DNA from: Streptomyces sp. NBC_01429
Lineage (GTDB): Bacteria; Actinomycetota; Actinomycetes; Streptomycetales; Streptomycetaceae
Direction of reading: 5' to 3'
Length of the DNA stretch: 64,000 bases
Assembly (NCBI RefSeq): GCF_036231945.1
Contig: NZ_CP109599.1
Span: 4,124,501 to 4,188,500 of the forward strand
In this document: positions 8,952-17,740 of the stretch, in pieces
Layout: each line of letters starts with the position of its first letter
Position numbering within the stretch: position 1 is the first letter of the stretch
Program-made: the position numbers and the translations under genes
The notes under the pieces: generated by a model
The model's database searches: none
What the model saw: only the letters and a program-made list of their open reading frames with translations
What the model was told of the DNA's origin: nothing

Positions 8952-9887
8952 TCAGGCGCGGCCGTCCTGGCTGCGCGCCAGCCACTCGGCCGCCTCGATG
9001 AACTCCGAGTCCGAGGTGCCGGGCCGCAGCGTCGGTACGTCCGCCGGGGACACGCCCGCGCGCGGGTACGAGCCGAGGAACCGCACCTTGGGGCAGATCC
9101 GCTTCAGCCCCATCAGCGCCTCGCCCACCCGCCGGTCCGCGATATGGCCCTCGGCGTCCACGGCGAAGCAGTAGTTACCGATCCCGGCGCCGGTCGGCCG
9201 CGACTGGATCAGCATCAGGTTGACCCCGCGCACCGCGAACTCCTGGAGCAGTTCGAGCAGCGCGCCCGGGTGGTCGTCGCCCATCCAGATCACCACCGAC
9301 GTCTTGTCCGCGCCGGTCGGCGCCGAGGGCCGCGCGGGCCGGCCCACCAGCACGAAGCGGGTCTCCGCGTTCTCCGCGTCGTGGATCTCGCTGACCAGGG
9401 GGACGAGCCCGTAGGGCGCCGCCGCGAACTCGCCCGCGAAGGCCGCGTCGAACCGGCCCTCCTGCACCAGCCTGGCCCCGTCCGCGTTGGACGCGGCGGA
9501 CTCCCACAGCGCGTCCGGCAGATGGGCCCGCAGCCAGTTGCGCACCTGCGGCTGGGCGACCGGATGCCCGGTCACCGTCTTGACGTCGGACAGCCCGGTC
9601 CCCGGCCGTACGAGCAGGGCGAAGGCGATCGGCAGCAGCACTTCGCGGTAGATCATCAGTGGCTCACCGGAGGCCAGCTCGTCGAGCGTCGCCGTGACGC
9701 CGCCCTCCACCGAGTTCTCGATCGGTACGAGTGCCGCCGCGGCCTCGCCGTTCCGTACGGCGTCGAGGGCCGCTGGGACGGACACCATCGGGACGAGTTC
9801 CCGCGTGGCGGCTTCCGGGAGCGTACGGAGAGCCGCTTCCGTGAAGGTGCCCTCGGGGCCGAGATACGTATAGCGCATGGCCGACAT
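8952..9887 (-). CDS. pheA: Prephenate dehydratase
   Basis: Converts prephenate to phenylpyruvate in phenylalanine synthesis. It has 311 residues. The periplasmic-binding-like catalytic domain starts YTYLGPEGTFTEAAL and contains the catalytic TRF motif (ENAETRFVLVG). A C-terminal ACT domain (TSVVIWMGDDHPGALLELL, then GNYCFAVDAEGH) is the usual site of Phe feedback control. ATG 9887 could be replaced by the internal ATG of MRYTYLGP four codons later. It is monofunctional, with no chorismate mutase domain. Confidence 0.95.
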   Translation of the reverse strand: MSAMRYTYLGPEGTFTEAALRTLPEAATRELVPMVSVPAALDAVRNGEAAAALVPIENSVEGGVTATLDELASGEPLMIYREVLLPIAFALLVRPGTGLSDVKTVTGHPVAQPQVRNWLRAHLPDALWESAASNADGARLVQEGRFDAAFAGEFAAAPYGLVPLVSEIHDAENAETRFVLVGRPARPSAPTGADKTSVVIWMGDDHPGALLELLQEFAVRGVNLMLIQSRPTGAGIGNYCFAVDAEGHIADRRVGEALMGLKRICPKVRFLGSYPRAGVSPADVPTLRPGTSDSEFIEAAEWLARSQDGRA

Positions 9888-10064
9888 ACGGTCACCTTAA
9901 TGGGCCGACCGGGGTCATCGTTCCCGGCTTCCCGCTCCCCGCTTCCCCGCTCCCCCTCTCCCCGTTCCCCGTGCCCGCTGCCCGGCCCATGCGGCGTACG
10001 AGGCCGTAGCGATGACGCGTGCCCGTCGGCCGTACACGCGTCATAGGTACTTACGTACCCCTCC

Positions 10065-11441
10065 TCACGACTCCAGCAGCCGCTGACCCACGTACTCCCC
10101 CTGCCGCGCGCCCCCGGGCACCGCGTACAGGCCGCTCGACTCGTGGCGGATGAACGCCGACAGCGCGTCTCCGCGGTCGAGCTTGCGCTGTACGGGCACG
10201 AAGCCCTTGAGGGGGTCGGCCTGCCAGCACACGAAGAGCAGTCCCGCGTCCGGTGTGCCGTCGGCGCCGATCCCGTCGTGGAAGGAGAACGGGCGGCGCA
10301 GCATCGCGGCTCCGCCGTTCGCCTCGGGCTTGGAGATCCGGGCGTGCGCGTTGACGGGAATGACGGGCTTTCCGTCGGAGCCCATCCGGTCGAGGTCCAT
10401 CTCGGTGGTCTCCGTGCCGCCGGTGAGCGGGGCGCCGTCGGACTTGCGGCGGCCGATCACGTGCTCCTGCGCGCCCACGCTGAGGTTCTCCCAGTCGTCG
10501 AGGAGCATGCGGATCCGCCGCACCACCGCGTAGGAGCCGCCCGCCATCCAGTCGGGGGTGCCGGCCGGCGGGTTCGCGGGGACGAAGATCCGCTGGTCGT
10601 AGTCCGGTTCCGACGGTTTCGGGTTGCCGGTGCCGTCGATCTGGCCCATCAGATTGCGGCTGGTCATGGGGTGCGGGGTCGCGCCGGGCGACCGGTTGAA
10701 GCCGCTCATCTGCCAGCGCACCCGGGCCGCAGCGCCCGCGTCCTTCTGGAGGGTGCGCAGGGCGTGGAAGGCGACCAGCGCGTCGTCGGAGCCGATCTGG
10801 ATCCACAGGTCGCCCTCGCTGCGCCGGGCGTCGAGACGGTCGGAGGAGAAGGCGGGCAGCGGGTCCAGGGCGGCGGGGCGCCGGTCGGCCAGGCCGGTGC
10901 GGCCGAAGAAGCTGTGGCCGAAACCGAATGTGACGGTGAGGGAGGACGGTCCCGCGTCCAGGGCGATGCCCGTGTCGTGGCCCACGGAGGGGGCCTTAGC
11001 GCCCTTTCCGCCGGACGTTCCCGTGCCGCTCGTGGCCGGTTCGCCGGCCATCAGGGCCCGCGCCGAGGCCGACCAGCGGCGCAGCAGCGCGGCGGCTTCC
11101 TTGCGGCCCGCGCCCGGGAGCAGGTCGAAGGCGACCAGATGGCCGCCGGCGTGCATCGGGGTGGTGATGCCGGGCTGGTGGGCGCCGTGAAAGGGGACGG
11201 AGCCCGTGCCGATGGTGGTCAGAGCGGCCACCGGCTCGGGGCGCCCGGCCGCGTAGCCGGTGGCGCCGCCGACCGTGCCGAGCGCCAGTCCAGCGGCGCC
11301 GGCGGCGCCCGCCGTGCCGAGCAGCCGCCGCCGGGAGATGGCGGCGGGGCGGGTGTCACCGGTGCTGTCCCCGGTGACGCCGTCGGCGTCGGTGCCCGAG
11401 AGGGCGGGGGTGCGGTCCTGGTTCTGTCGGGTGTCGCTCAC
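10065..11441 (-). CDS. dtpA: Tat-exported Dyp-type haem peroxidase (DtpA-like)
   Basis: Haem peroxidase of 458 residues. The N-terminus carries a twin-arginine signal (ISRRRLLGTAGAAGAAGLAL) near residues 35-55, so it acts outside the membrane. The Dyp hallmark GxxDG is present in LMGQIDGTGN, and a later His (VNAHARIS) is placed as proximal haem ligand. It is the last gene of a copper cluster with CopC/CopD, PCuAC and Sco. In S. lividans the equivalent DtpA depends on Sco and takes part in copper-linked morphogenesis (established there; inferred here from order). Confidence 0.9.
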   Translation of the reverse strand: MSDTRQNQDRTPALSGTDADGVTGDSTGDTRPAAISRRRLLGTAGAAGAAGLALGTVGGATGYAAGRPEPVAALTTIGTGSVPFHGAHQPGITTPMHAGGHLVAFDLLPGAGRKEAAALLRRWSASARALMAGEPATSGTGTSGGKGAKAPSVGHDTGIALDAGPSSLTVTFGFGHSFFGRTGLADRRPAALDPLPAFSSDRLDARRSEGDLWIQIGSDDALVAFHALRTLQKDAGAAARVRWQMSGFNRSPGATPHPMTSRNLMGQIDGTGNPKPSEPDYDQRIFVPANPPAGTPDWMAGGSYAVVRRIRMLLDDWENLSVGAQEHVIGRRKSDGAPLTGGTETTEMDLDRMGSDGKPVIPVNAHARISKPEANGGAAMLRRPFSFHDGIGADGTPDAGLLFVCWQADPLKGFVPVQRKLDRGDALSAFIRHESSGLYAVPGGARQGEYVGQRLLES

Positions 11442-11447
11442 GGTGGG

Positions 11448-13556
11448 TCAGCCGATCTTGACGTTCTTGTCGATGGTGGTCTGGTCGATGTCGGAGGTCC
11501 GTACGGTCAGCTGGAGCTGCCACTCGCCCGGCATCGGGATCAGCACGGGGTCCGCTTTCCAGCGCCCGGCGCCGGTGCGTTCCGGGGTGATGGGCAGCGG
11601 GCCGATCTTCTTGGCCTTGAGTGTGAAAGCGGCCTTGACCTCGGGCACGTCCAGCGGCTTTCCGTCGGGCCCGTCGACTTGGACGTCCATCACGTTGGCG
11701 CCGGGGGAGGCCGGGTCGAGGGTGAGCCGTACGGTGCCCCTGCCCTTCGCGCCGCCGGTGTCGAAGGGCACGCTGAGGCTGACGGGTTCCTTCTGCTCGC
11801 CGGTGGCCGAGGCCGTACCGCCGGTTCTGCTCGCCTCCTGCTCGGCGGTGCGGCCGGGCTCGGTCGAGGTCAGTACGGTCGTGACGGCGAGGAGTACCAC
11901 GGCGACGCCGGCCTCCGCCAGTACGGAATGACGCAGTCCGGTGCGTACGGGATCGACGTCGCGGTTCCGTTTCTGGCGTGCGGTCGCCAATGCGGCTTTC
12001 TGGCGGGCGAGCTGGGTAGCTCTCTCACTGCCACCAAAGGCGGTTGTCGTCGCGGCGGTCCCGGTCGTCCTCCCGGTCTCCGGTTCCGTCGCGGCCACGA
12101 CCGCCTCGGTCCCCTCGGTCGCCTCGGTCGCCTCGGCCGCTTCGTCCGAGGTGGTCCCGCCCGTGACGGCCGTTTCCTCCTCCGACTTCGACTTCGACTC
12201 CGATGAATCCGACTCCGGCTCCGACTCCGGCTCCGGCCGTTCTGCCAGCCGTCCCGTCCACCTCCTGGAGAACCAAGCGATACCGACCATCAGGGCGACG
12301 AGCCCGATCTTGACCAGAAGGAGCTGTCCGTATGACGTTTCCCCGAGCGCCGACCACGATCCGACCTGACGCCAGGACTGGTAGAGCCCGGTCGCGGCGA
12401 GCACCACGACGCTGATGAAGGCGGTGCGGGAGAAGCGCCGTACCGCCGCGCTCTCTATGAAGGGTGCCCGGTAGAGAGCGACCAGCAGCGCGGTGAGGCC
12501 GCCGAGCCAGGTGGCCACCGCCAGCAGATGCAGGACGTCCATGGGCATGGCGAGTCCGGGCTGGATCCCGGTCGAGGCGTGCTCGGCGAGCGCCCAGGTT
12601 CCGGCGATCCCGGCCGCGACGACGGTGCCGCCCATGGCGAGGCCGAAGGTGAGGTCCTTCTTCTCCTTGCTCTGCCGGCTCTCCCGCTCGCTGGTCTCCT
12701 GCTCGCTCTCCCCCTCTGCCGCGGGCGCCTCGCGCTTGGCGTACGCGCCGAAGAGGACGGCGATGATCAGTGCGGCCGCGCCGAGGAGCAGCAGCCGGGA
12801 GACGAGGGCCGCGCCGGTCTTGGTCGCCAGGACGTCCTGGAGCCCGTTCAGGTCGAAGGCGTCCGCCAGCTTGCCCGAGCCGGTGTACGGGCTGCGCAGA
12901 AGCAGCAGGACGAGCGTGGCTCCGGTCAGGGTCAGCCAGCCCTGGACGACGAGGCGTTGCAGGGGCCGTACGGAGGCGCCGCGCTGCCAGCAGCAGAGGA
13001 TGAAGGCGGCGCCGCCGACGAGCAGGATGTAGCCGGCGTACGAGACGTAGCGCGCGATGTCGTACAGGGTGCCGACCAGTCCGCCGCCGGCCTGTTCGGT
13101 GGGCAGGGCTGCGGTGGTCTCCGAGGGGGCTCCGATGGAGAAGGTGAAGGCGCCGGAGATGGGGTGGCTGTCGGCCGAGACGGCCCGCCAGGCGACGGTG
13201 TAGGTGCCGTCGGCCAGATCGGGGTTGAGGTCGACGCCGTACCGCACGCTGCCGCCACCGCTCAGGTCGAGGACCTTCCCGGTGTCGGCGCGCTTGCTGT
13301 CCGGATCGAGTACGCGGATCGAGTCGTCGCCCAGCGCGACCTGTTCGGAGAAGGAGAGGGTGATGTCCTTGGGCGCGGTGGCGACCACCGCCCCGTCCTC
13401 GGGGGTGCTGCCGGTCAGCGCGGCATGCGCCGACGCCGTACCGGAGAGCACGGTGAAGACGGTGCCGATGAGCACCGTGGAGACGAGCAGCAGGCGCACC
13501 AGGGATATGGCTCTGGTGGGGCCGGCGGCTCCGAAGCGCGGGGCGGTGGCTGTCAT
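11448..13556 (-). CDS. CopC-CopD fusion copper protein
   Basis: Membrane protein of 702 residues. A signal peptide ends ...TASAHAALTG, so the mature protein would start with the copper-ligand His of CopC. A second His lies in ADSHPISGAF. About eight hydrophobic segments of the CopD type span residues 160-430. A long acidic, low-complexity linker (E/S/T repeats, about residues 430-520) follows. A last membrane segment and a soluble C-terminal domain (about 590-702) resemble YtkA/FixH-like modules. It probably handles copper across the membrane for the Sco/PCuAC/DtpA neighbours. Confidence 0.88.
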   Translation of the reverse strand: MTATAPRFGAAGPTRAISLVRLLLVSTVLIGTVFTVLSGTASAHAALTGSTPEDGAVVATAPKDITLSFSEQVALGDDSIRVLDPDSKRADTGKVLDLSGGGSVRYGVDLNPDLADGTYTVAWRAVSADSHPISGAFTFSIGAPSETTAALPTEQAGGGLVGTLYDIARYVSYAGYILLVGGAAFILCCWQRGASVRPLQRLVVQGWLTLTGATLVLLLLRSPYTGSGKLADAFDLNGLQDVLATKTGAALVSRLLLLGAAALIIAVLFGAYAKREAPAAEGESEQETSERESRQSKEKKDLTFGLAMGGTVVAAGIAGTWALAEHASTGIQPGLAMPMDVLHLLAVATWLGGLTALLVALYRAPFIESAAVRRFSRTAFISVVVLAATGLYQSWRQVGSWSALGETSYGQLLLVKIGLVALMVGIAWFSRRWTGRLAERPEPESEPESDSSESKSKSEEETAVTGGTTSDEAAEATEATEGTEAVVAATEPETGRTTGTAATTTAFGGSERATQLARQKAALATARQKRNRDVDPVRTGLRHSVLAEAGVAVVLLAVTTVLTSTEPGRTAEQEASRTGGTASATGEQKEPVSLSVPFDTGGAKGRGTVRLTLDPASPGANVMDVQVDGPDGKPLDVPEVKAAFTLKAKKIGPLPITPERTGAGRWKADPVLIPMPGEWQLQLTVRTSDIDQTTIDKNVKIG

Positions 13557-13576
13557 GGCGTGTCTCAGTCCCTCGG

Positions 13577-14062
13577 TCAGTGGGTGGCCGGGTTGTAGTT
13601 GATCTCCTTCACGGGAAGTTCGACCTTGATCGGGTCGGTCTTCTCGAAGTGCAGCTCGATGCCGACTTCCTGCCCCTGGGAGGGCCGCTTTTTGAGGTTC
13701 GCGAACATGATGTGGTTGCCCCCGCGTTCGAGATCCAGCTCGCCGTCGGCGGGGATGTCGAAGGACTTCACCTCCCGCATCTTCGCGTTCTCGGTCCGGT
13801 GGATCGTGACGTCGTCCGAGATGTCACTGGTGATGGAGGTGAGCCGGTCGGCGGAGCGGCCGCTGTTGGTGACGGTGAGGAAGCCGGCCGCCATGTCGCT
13901 GACGGGCTTGGGCATGTAGCCGCCGCTGACCTTCAGCCGGGGCGTGCCGCCGGAGGCGTCGGAATCGGAAGAGGAGGCGGACGACGAGGAGCAGCCGGTC
14001 ACGGCCAGGACCAGGGCGGCCGTGAGGCCGCCGCAGAGTGCCAGGGGCGCGCGGCGGATCAC
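13577..14062 (-). CDS. PCuAC-type copper chaperone lipoprotein
   Basis: Secreted lipoprotein of 161 residues with lipobox LAVTGC near residue 20 and a Ser-rich linker. The PCuAC fold is recognised by GGYMPKPVSDMAAGFLTV, MREVKSF and GNHIMFANLKKRP; the last supplies the conserved HxM copper motif. GTG 14062 overlaps the Sco stop by 4 bp, which fixes the start. Such proteins deliver Cu(I) to Sco and to cuproenzymes outside the cell. Confidence 0.9.
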   Translation of the reverse strand: MIRRAPLALCGGLTAALVLAVTGCSSSSASSSDSDASGGTPRLKVSGGYMPKPVSDMAAGFLTVTNSGRSADRLTSITSDISDDVTIHRTENAKMREVKSFDIPADGELDLERGGNHIMFANLKKRPSQGQEVGIELHFEKTDPIKVELPVKEINYNPATH

Positions 14063-14718
14063 GGGTTCTCCCCCTTGACGAGCTTCGGCAGGTCCTTGGC
14101 GTAGTCGTCGGCGGTGGCGTCCTCGCCGTACAGGACATACCCGGCGTCGGTCTTCGGGGAGAACGCGATGACCTGGGTGCCGTGCATGGAGGTGACGGTG
14201 CCGTCCTTCTCCTTCTTGGGCGCGTCGATGCCGATGCCGAGCTGACGGGCGCCCGCCTGGATGGTGGGGAAGTCGCCGGTGAGCCCGATGAAGGACGGAT
14301 CGCCCGCGCTCGGCAGCCACTTGGCGAGTTCGGCGGAGGTGTCCCGCTCGGGGTCGGTGGTGACGAAGACGACCTGGAGCTTCTCCCGGTCGGCCTTGGA
14401 GAGCGACTTCATGGCGATGGCGATGTTGCTCATCGTCAGCGGACAGACGTCCGGGCAGTTGGTGTAGCCGAAGTAGACCAGCGTCGGCTTGCCCTTGGTG
14501 GCCTCACGGAGGTCGTACGGCTTGCCCTTGGTGTCCGTGAGGACGAGGTTCGGCTTCTTGAACGGCTGGTCGAGCACGGTCGCGGCCTGGGTCTTCGCCG
14601 AGGCGGAGATGTCGGCGATCGGCTTCGAGGCGGAGTCGTCACCGCTGCCGCAGGCGGTCAGGGTGAGGGCCGCCGCGACGGTGAGGGCGGCGACGGTGGT
14701 CACGGTCTTCTTGCGCAT
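14059..14718 (-). CDS. sco: Sco1/SenC-family copper metallochaperone
   Basis: Lipoprotein of 219 residues with lipobox LTLTAC. It has a thioredoxin-like fold with the copper-binding CxxxC in YTNCPDVCPLT and the distal His in TSMHGTQVIAF. It loads copper into cytochrome oxidase and, in S. lividans, is linked to DtpA and morphogenesis. ATG 14718 (MRKKTVTTVAAL) is chosen as the start because a signal peptide begins there. Confidence 0.92.
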   Translation of the reverse strand: MRKKTVTTVAALTVAAALTLTACGSGDDSASKPIADISASAKTQAATVLDQPFKKPNLVLTDTKGKPYDLREATKGKPTLVYFGYTNCPDVCPLTMSNIAIAMKSLSKADREKLQVVFVTTDPERDTSAELAKWLPSAGDPSFIGLTGDFPTIQAGARQLGIGIDAPKKEKDGTVTSMHGTQVIAFSPKTDAGYVLYGEDATADDYAKDLPKLVKGENP

Positions 14719-14911
14719 GGGGATATGTCCTGGTGCTGGGTCGTGTGGTGCGGGCCGTCGGGCGCGCGAGGCCGGAAGGGACCCGGCCCCGCGCGCCGCG
14801 AAGGTCACGATGGGCGGTGCGTGGTGCGTGGTGTGCGAGGCGCGCGTTACGTCAGGCCGCATGTCGTGCTGTGCGTCGTGGCGTACGTCATGCCGTACGT
14901 CCCGCGGTACG

Positions 14912-15715
14912 TCAGGCGTTGCCGCGGCGGCGGCCGGCCAGGACTCCGTACGCGACCCCGCCCACGCCGATGACGATCCCGATGATGCCGAGGACGCGGG
15001 CGGTGGTGTCGCTGCTGTCGGCGGAGGCAGCGGACGTCGAGGCGGAGGCGGTGTCGCGGTCCGCGTCGGCCTGCTTGGCGTCGGTCTCGGCCGTTGCCTT
15101 GTCCGTAGTGCCGTGCTCGTCGCCGGTGGCGGCCGTGAGCTTCAGGACCGGCGCGGGGCTCTCGGGCTCCTCGGCGCCTTCCTTGGGCTCCTCGATCCAG
15201 CGGACGACTTCCTTGTTGTCGTACGTCTGGAGGGCCTTGAAGACCAGCTGGTCGGCGTCCTCGGGAAGCTGTCCGACGGAGAGCGGGAACTGCTGGAACT
15301 GGCCCGCGCCGATCCCCGGTCCCGTCTTGCCGCCGGTCGCGGTCCAGGTGACCTTGGAGACGGCCTCGGTGATGGTGTTGCCGTGCATCTTCAGCGGCTT
15401 CGCCAGCTTGTCCTTGGTGACCTTGATGTCCCAGCCGGCCACCGGCTGCGGCATGACGGACGCCAGCGGGTGGTCGGCCGGGAAGTTGACTTCGACCTTG
15501 ACGGTGGCCGAGTCGTCGCGCTCGTTGGGGACCTTGAAGTTGATCGTGGCGTAACCGCCCTTGGCGGCCTCGCCCTGCGGCTGCACGCTGACGTGTGCGG
15601 ACGCGGGACCCGCCAGCAGCAGCAGCGCGCTCGCGGCGATACCGCCGGCGACGCAGACGCGGGAGATGTTTCTGGTCGAGGCCGAGGCCGAGGACATCGA
15701 GAAGGCTGAGAACAC
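14912..15715 (-). CDS. YcnI-like (DUF1775) copper-associated membrane protein
   Basis: Signal peptide ending AGPASAHVSVQP, so His would be the mature N-terminus, the copper ligand of YcnI-type proteins. The DUF1775 domain (about residues 45-190, with conserved Trp in VAGWDIKV and KVTWTATGG) is followed by an acidic linker and one C-terminal helix (VLGIIGIVIGVGGVAYG). GTG 15715 has GGAG seven bases upstream; an internal ATG at 15697 has no such site. About 267 residues. First gene of the copper cluster in transcription order. Confidence 0.88.
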   Translation of the reverse strand: MFSAFSMSSASASTRNISRVCVAGGIAASALLLLAGPASAHVSVQPQGEAAKGGYATINFKVPNERDDSATVKVEVNFPADHPLASVMPQPVAGWDIKVTKDKLAKPLKMHGNTITEAVSKVTWTATGGKTGPGIGAGQFQQFPLSVGQLPEDADQLVFKALQTYDNKEVVRWIEEPKEGAEEPESPAPVLKLTAATGDEHGTTDKATAETDAKQADADRDTASASTSAASADSSDTTARVLGIIGIVIGVGGVAYGVLAGRRRGNA

Positions 15716-15754
15716 GGAGACACTCCACGGTGTGAGGTGAGCGGGTGACCGAGC

Positions 15755-15781
15755 GATCGGGCGATCGGGCGATCGGGCAGG
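15755..15781. repeat. 8-bp GATCGGGC tandem repeat
   Basis: Three near-identical copies of GATCGGGC immediately upstream of the YcnI-like gene, in its probable promoter or leader. Confidence 0.7.
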
Positions 15782-15854
15782 AGGCGTCGCCGCGCGGACG
15801 CGCGGCGGCACGGCGACGGCACCCCCGTCCGTACGGAGTGCGGAGTGCGTCGCG

Positions 15855-16763
15855 TCAGGCTGCGAGAGCGAATACGGCTGGAGGGCCGCGTCTGATCACC
15901 GAGTGCTGGAGTGTCTCCCCGCCGGACAGCGGGGGAGGTACGGGGGAGGTGCGCGGGGCGTGCGGCCGCGGCGCGATGGCGCCGGGCAGCCCGGCGAGCA
16001 TGGCCCGTACGAGCGCGAAGGCCGCGCGCAGGGCACGCAGCGCCGCGCTGTCCGTGACGTCGCCGATGCCCTGCGCCGAGAGCCGGCCGAGCCGGAGCAG
16101 CGCGAGATCGCCGTGCCTCAGCAGCCACCCGGCGGCGAGGGCGGCCAGCAGGTGCGCGAGGAGCATGGGCAGCGACGGCAGCAGGCCGCCGGCCATGCCA
16201 CCGCCCATGCCGCCGTTCGCGGCCCCGGCGGTGAGCCCGTTCGTCACGTCGGCCGCGATCCCGCCGGTTCCGCCCGTCGCCAGGTGCTGATGGATGCCGC
16301 CCGCCGCCGAACCCATCGATCCCACAGATCCCGCGAATCCCACCGAACCCGCCGAACCCGCCGGGCTGAGCCCCGCGTCGGCGACGATCCGCTGTGCGTC
16401 GAGCGGGCTGAGCGAGCCGGGGCCCGCTCCGCAGACGAGCTTGGCGGCCATCCTGATCAGTACGTCGTCCCGGGCGGCCGACATGGTGAGGCGCTGCTGC
16501 CCCAGGCCGAAGAGGCTGTGCAGGCCGAACTGCCCGCCGGCCAGGGCCACGACGATGGACGCGGTGGAGCGTGCGTGTCCCGAGAGCGTCACAGCGACCG
16601 CGAACACTCCGAGAAAGCCGATGAGCAGGGTCCACCAGGGCACCGGGGCACAGGCCGCCATGACATGTCCCGTCGCCGACAGCACGACGCAGACCGCGGT
16701 GAACACCGCGGCTCTCAACAGCCGCGGTGCGGCTGTGGCACGAACGCGCACGGGAATGGACAT
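15855..16763 (-). CDS. Putative membrane protein
   Basis: 302 residues, function unknown. Hydrophobic segments lie at about residues 15-35 and 43-60, and again near 195-215 (LPMLLAHLLAALAAGWLL). The middle is a Gly/Ser/Ala-rich stretch (SAGSVGFAGSVGSMGSAAGG) and the tail is Pro-rich. Metal ligands are not obvious. It sits next to the copper cluster and may share its transcript, about 140 bases upstream of the YcnI-like gene. Confidence 0.7.
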   Translation of the reverse strand: MSIPVRVRATAAPRLLRAAVFTAVCVVLSATGHVMAACAPVPWWTLLIGFLGVFAVAVTLSGHARSTASIVVALAGGQFGLHSLFGLGQQRLTMSAARDDVLIRMAAKLVCGAGPGSLSPLDAQRIVADAGLSPAGSAGSVGFAGSVGSMGSAAGGIHQHLATGGTGGIAADVTNGLTAGAANGGMGGGMAGGLLPSLPMLLAHLLAALAAGWLLRHGDLALLRLGRLSAQGIGDVTDSAALRALRAAFALVRAMLAGLPGAIAPRPHAPRTSPVPPPLSGGETLQHSVIRRGPPAVFALAA

Positions 16764-17089
16764 GGCCGGGTCATCATCGCACTGCGGCCGTACGCTCCGT
16801 GGGGCAGGTCCGGAAGGTCACCCTCTGCCCCCGTACGCCGCGCTTCACGCGCCTCGTCCCCCCGCCGGTCGCGCCTCGTCCCGTACCCGATCACGAGCCA
16901 GGTCACGAGCCCGTCGGCCGTACCCCCGAGACCCCGAGCGCCCGGCGCGGAGCGCCTGCGCCGTCCTATACACCGGCCCGCGCCCCACTCGCGTCCGCCG
17001 AATGAGGGGTATCGCGCCAATCAGGTGCTTACGGCCAGATGAGGGGCAATAAGTATCGGTACGTCGAGCCGCAGCCAGGAGGCTGGAGC

Positions 17090-17683
17090 ATGAGCATCTG
17101 GTGGTCTCTCCACTTGCGGCGCGAAGCCGCGAGCGTTCCGCTCGCCCGGCGCCTGCTGCTCGGCACCATGGAGACCGCCGGTGTCGATCCGGACGTCTGC
17201 TTCGATCTGTCCGTCGCCCTCAGCGAGGCCTGCGCGAACGCGGTGGAGCACGGCGGCGTCCAGGGCCCCGGCGAGGCGCCGGGGGCGTACCGGGTGACCG
17301 CCTATCTGGACGGCGAGTTGTGCCGTATCGAGGTGTCCGACTCGGGGCCCGGCTTTCCCGCCCGTCGGCTGACGCGCCGCGCCGCGCCCGCTCCGGCCGT
17401 TGCTCCGGCTCCCACGCCCGGTCCCATGTCCGCCCCCGCCTCCACGCCCGCTGTCGCGCCCGCTCCCGCGCCCGCTCCCGCGCCCGCTCCCGCGCCCGTC
17501 GTGCTCGCTTCCGCGCCGGCGCCGCCGACCGCCGCCCTCATGGCCGAGAGCGGCCGTGGGCTGTGTCTGATCGAGCAGCTCACCGACCACGTGTATGTGC
17601 GCAACCAGCCGGGGCACGGGGCCGTGGTCAGCTTCGACAAGATCCTCAAATGGCGGGAGGACGCCCTGCTCAGGGCCGTATGA
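17090..17683 (+). CDS. HATPase_c protein (anti-sigma/regulatory type) with Pro-Ala insert
   Basis: 197-residue single-domain ATP-binding protein of the GHKL fold used by Streptomyces anti-sigma-like serine kinases. The N box is LSEACANAVEHG, the G1 box VSDSGPGFP, and the G2 box ESGRGLCLIEQL. Between G1 and G2, where the ATP lid should be, lies about 50 residues of Pro-Ala repeats (about residues 99-148). ATG 17090 follows AGGAGG at good spacing. Partner unknown. Confidence 0.85.
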   Translation: MSIWWSLHLRREAASVPLARRLLLGTMETAGVDPDVCFDLSVALSEACANAVEHGGVQGPGEAPGAYRVTAYLDGELCRIEVSDSGPGFPARRLTRRAAPAPAVAPAPTPGPMSAPASTPAVAPAPAPAPAPAPAPVVLASAPAPPTAALMAESGRGLCLIEQLTDHVYVRNQPGHGAVVSFDKILKWREDALLRAV

Positions 17684-17740
17684 ACCGGCACTGACGAGTG
17701 CAGGAGCGCCCTCCCTCTGACCTCCGAGAGCCTTGAAGGC

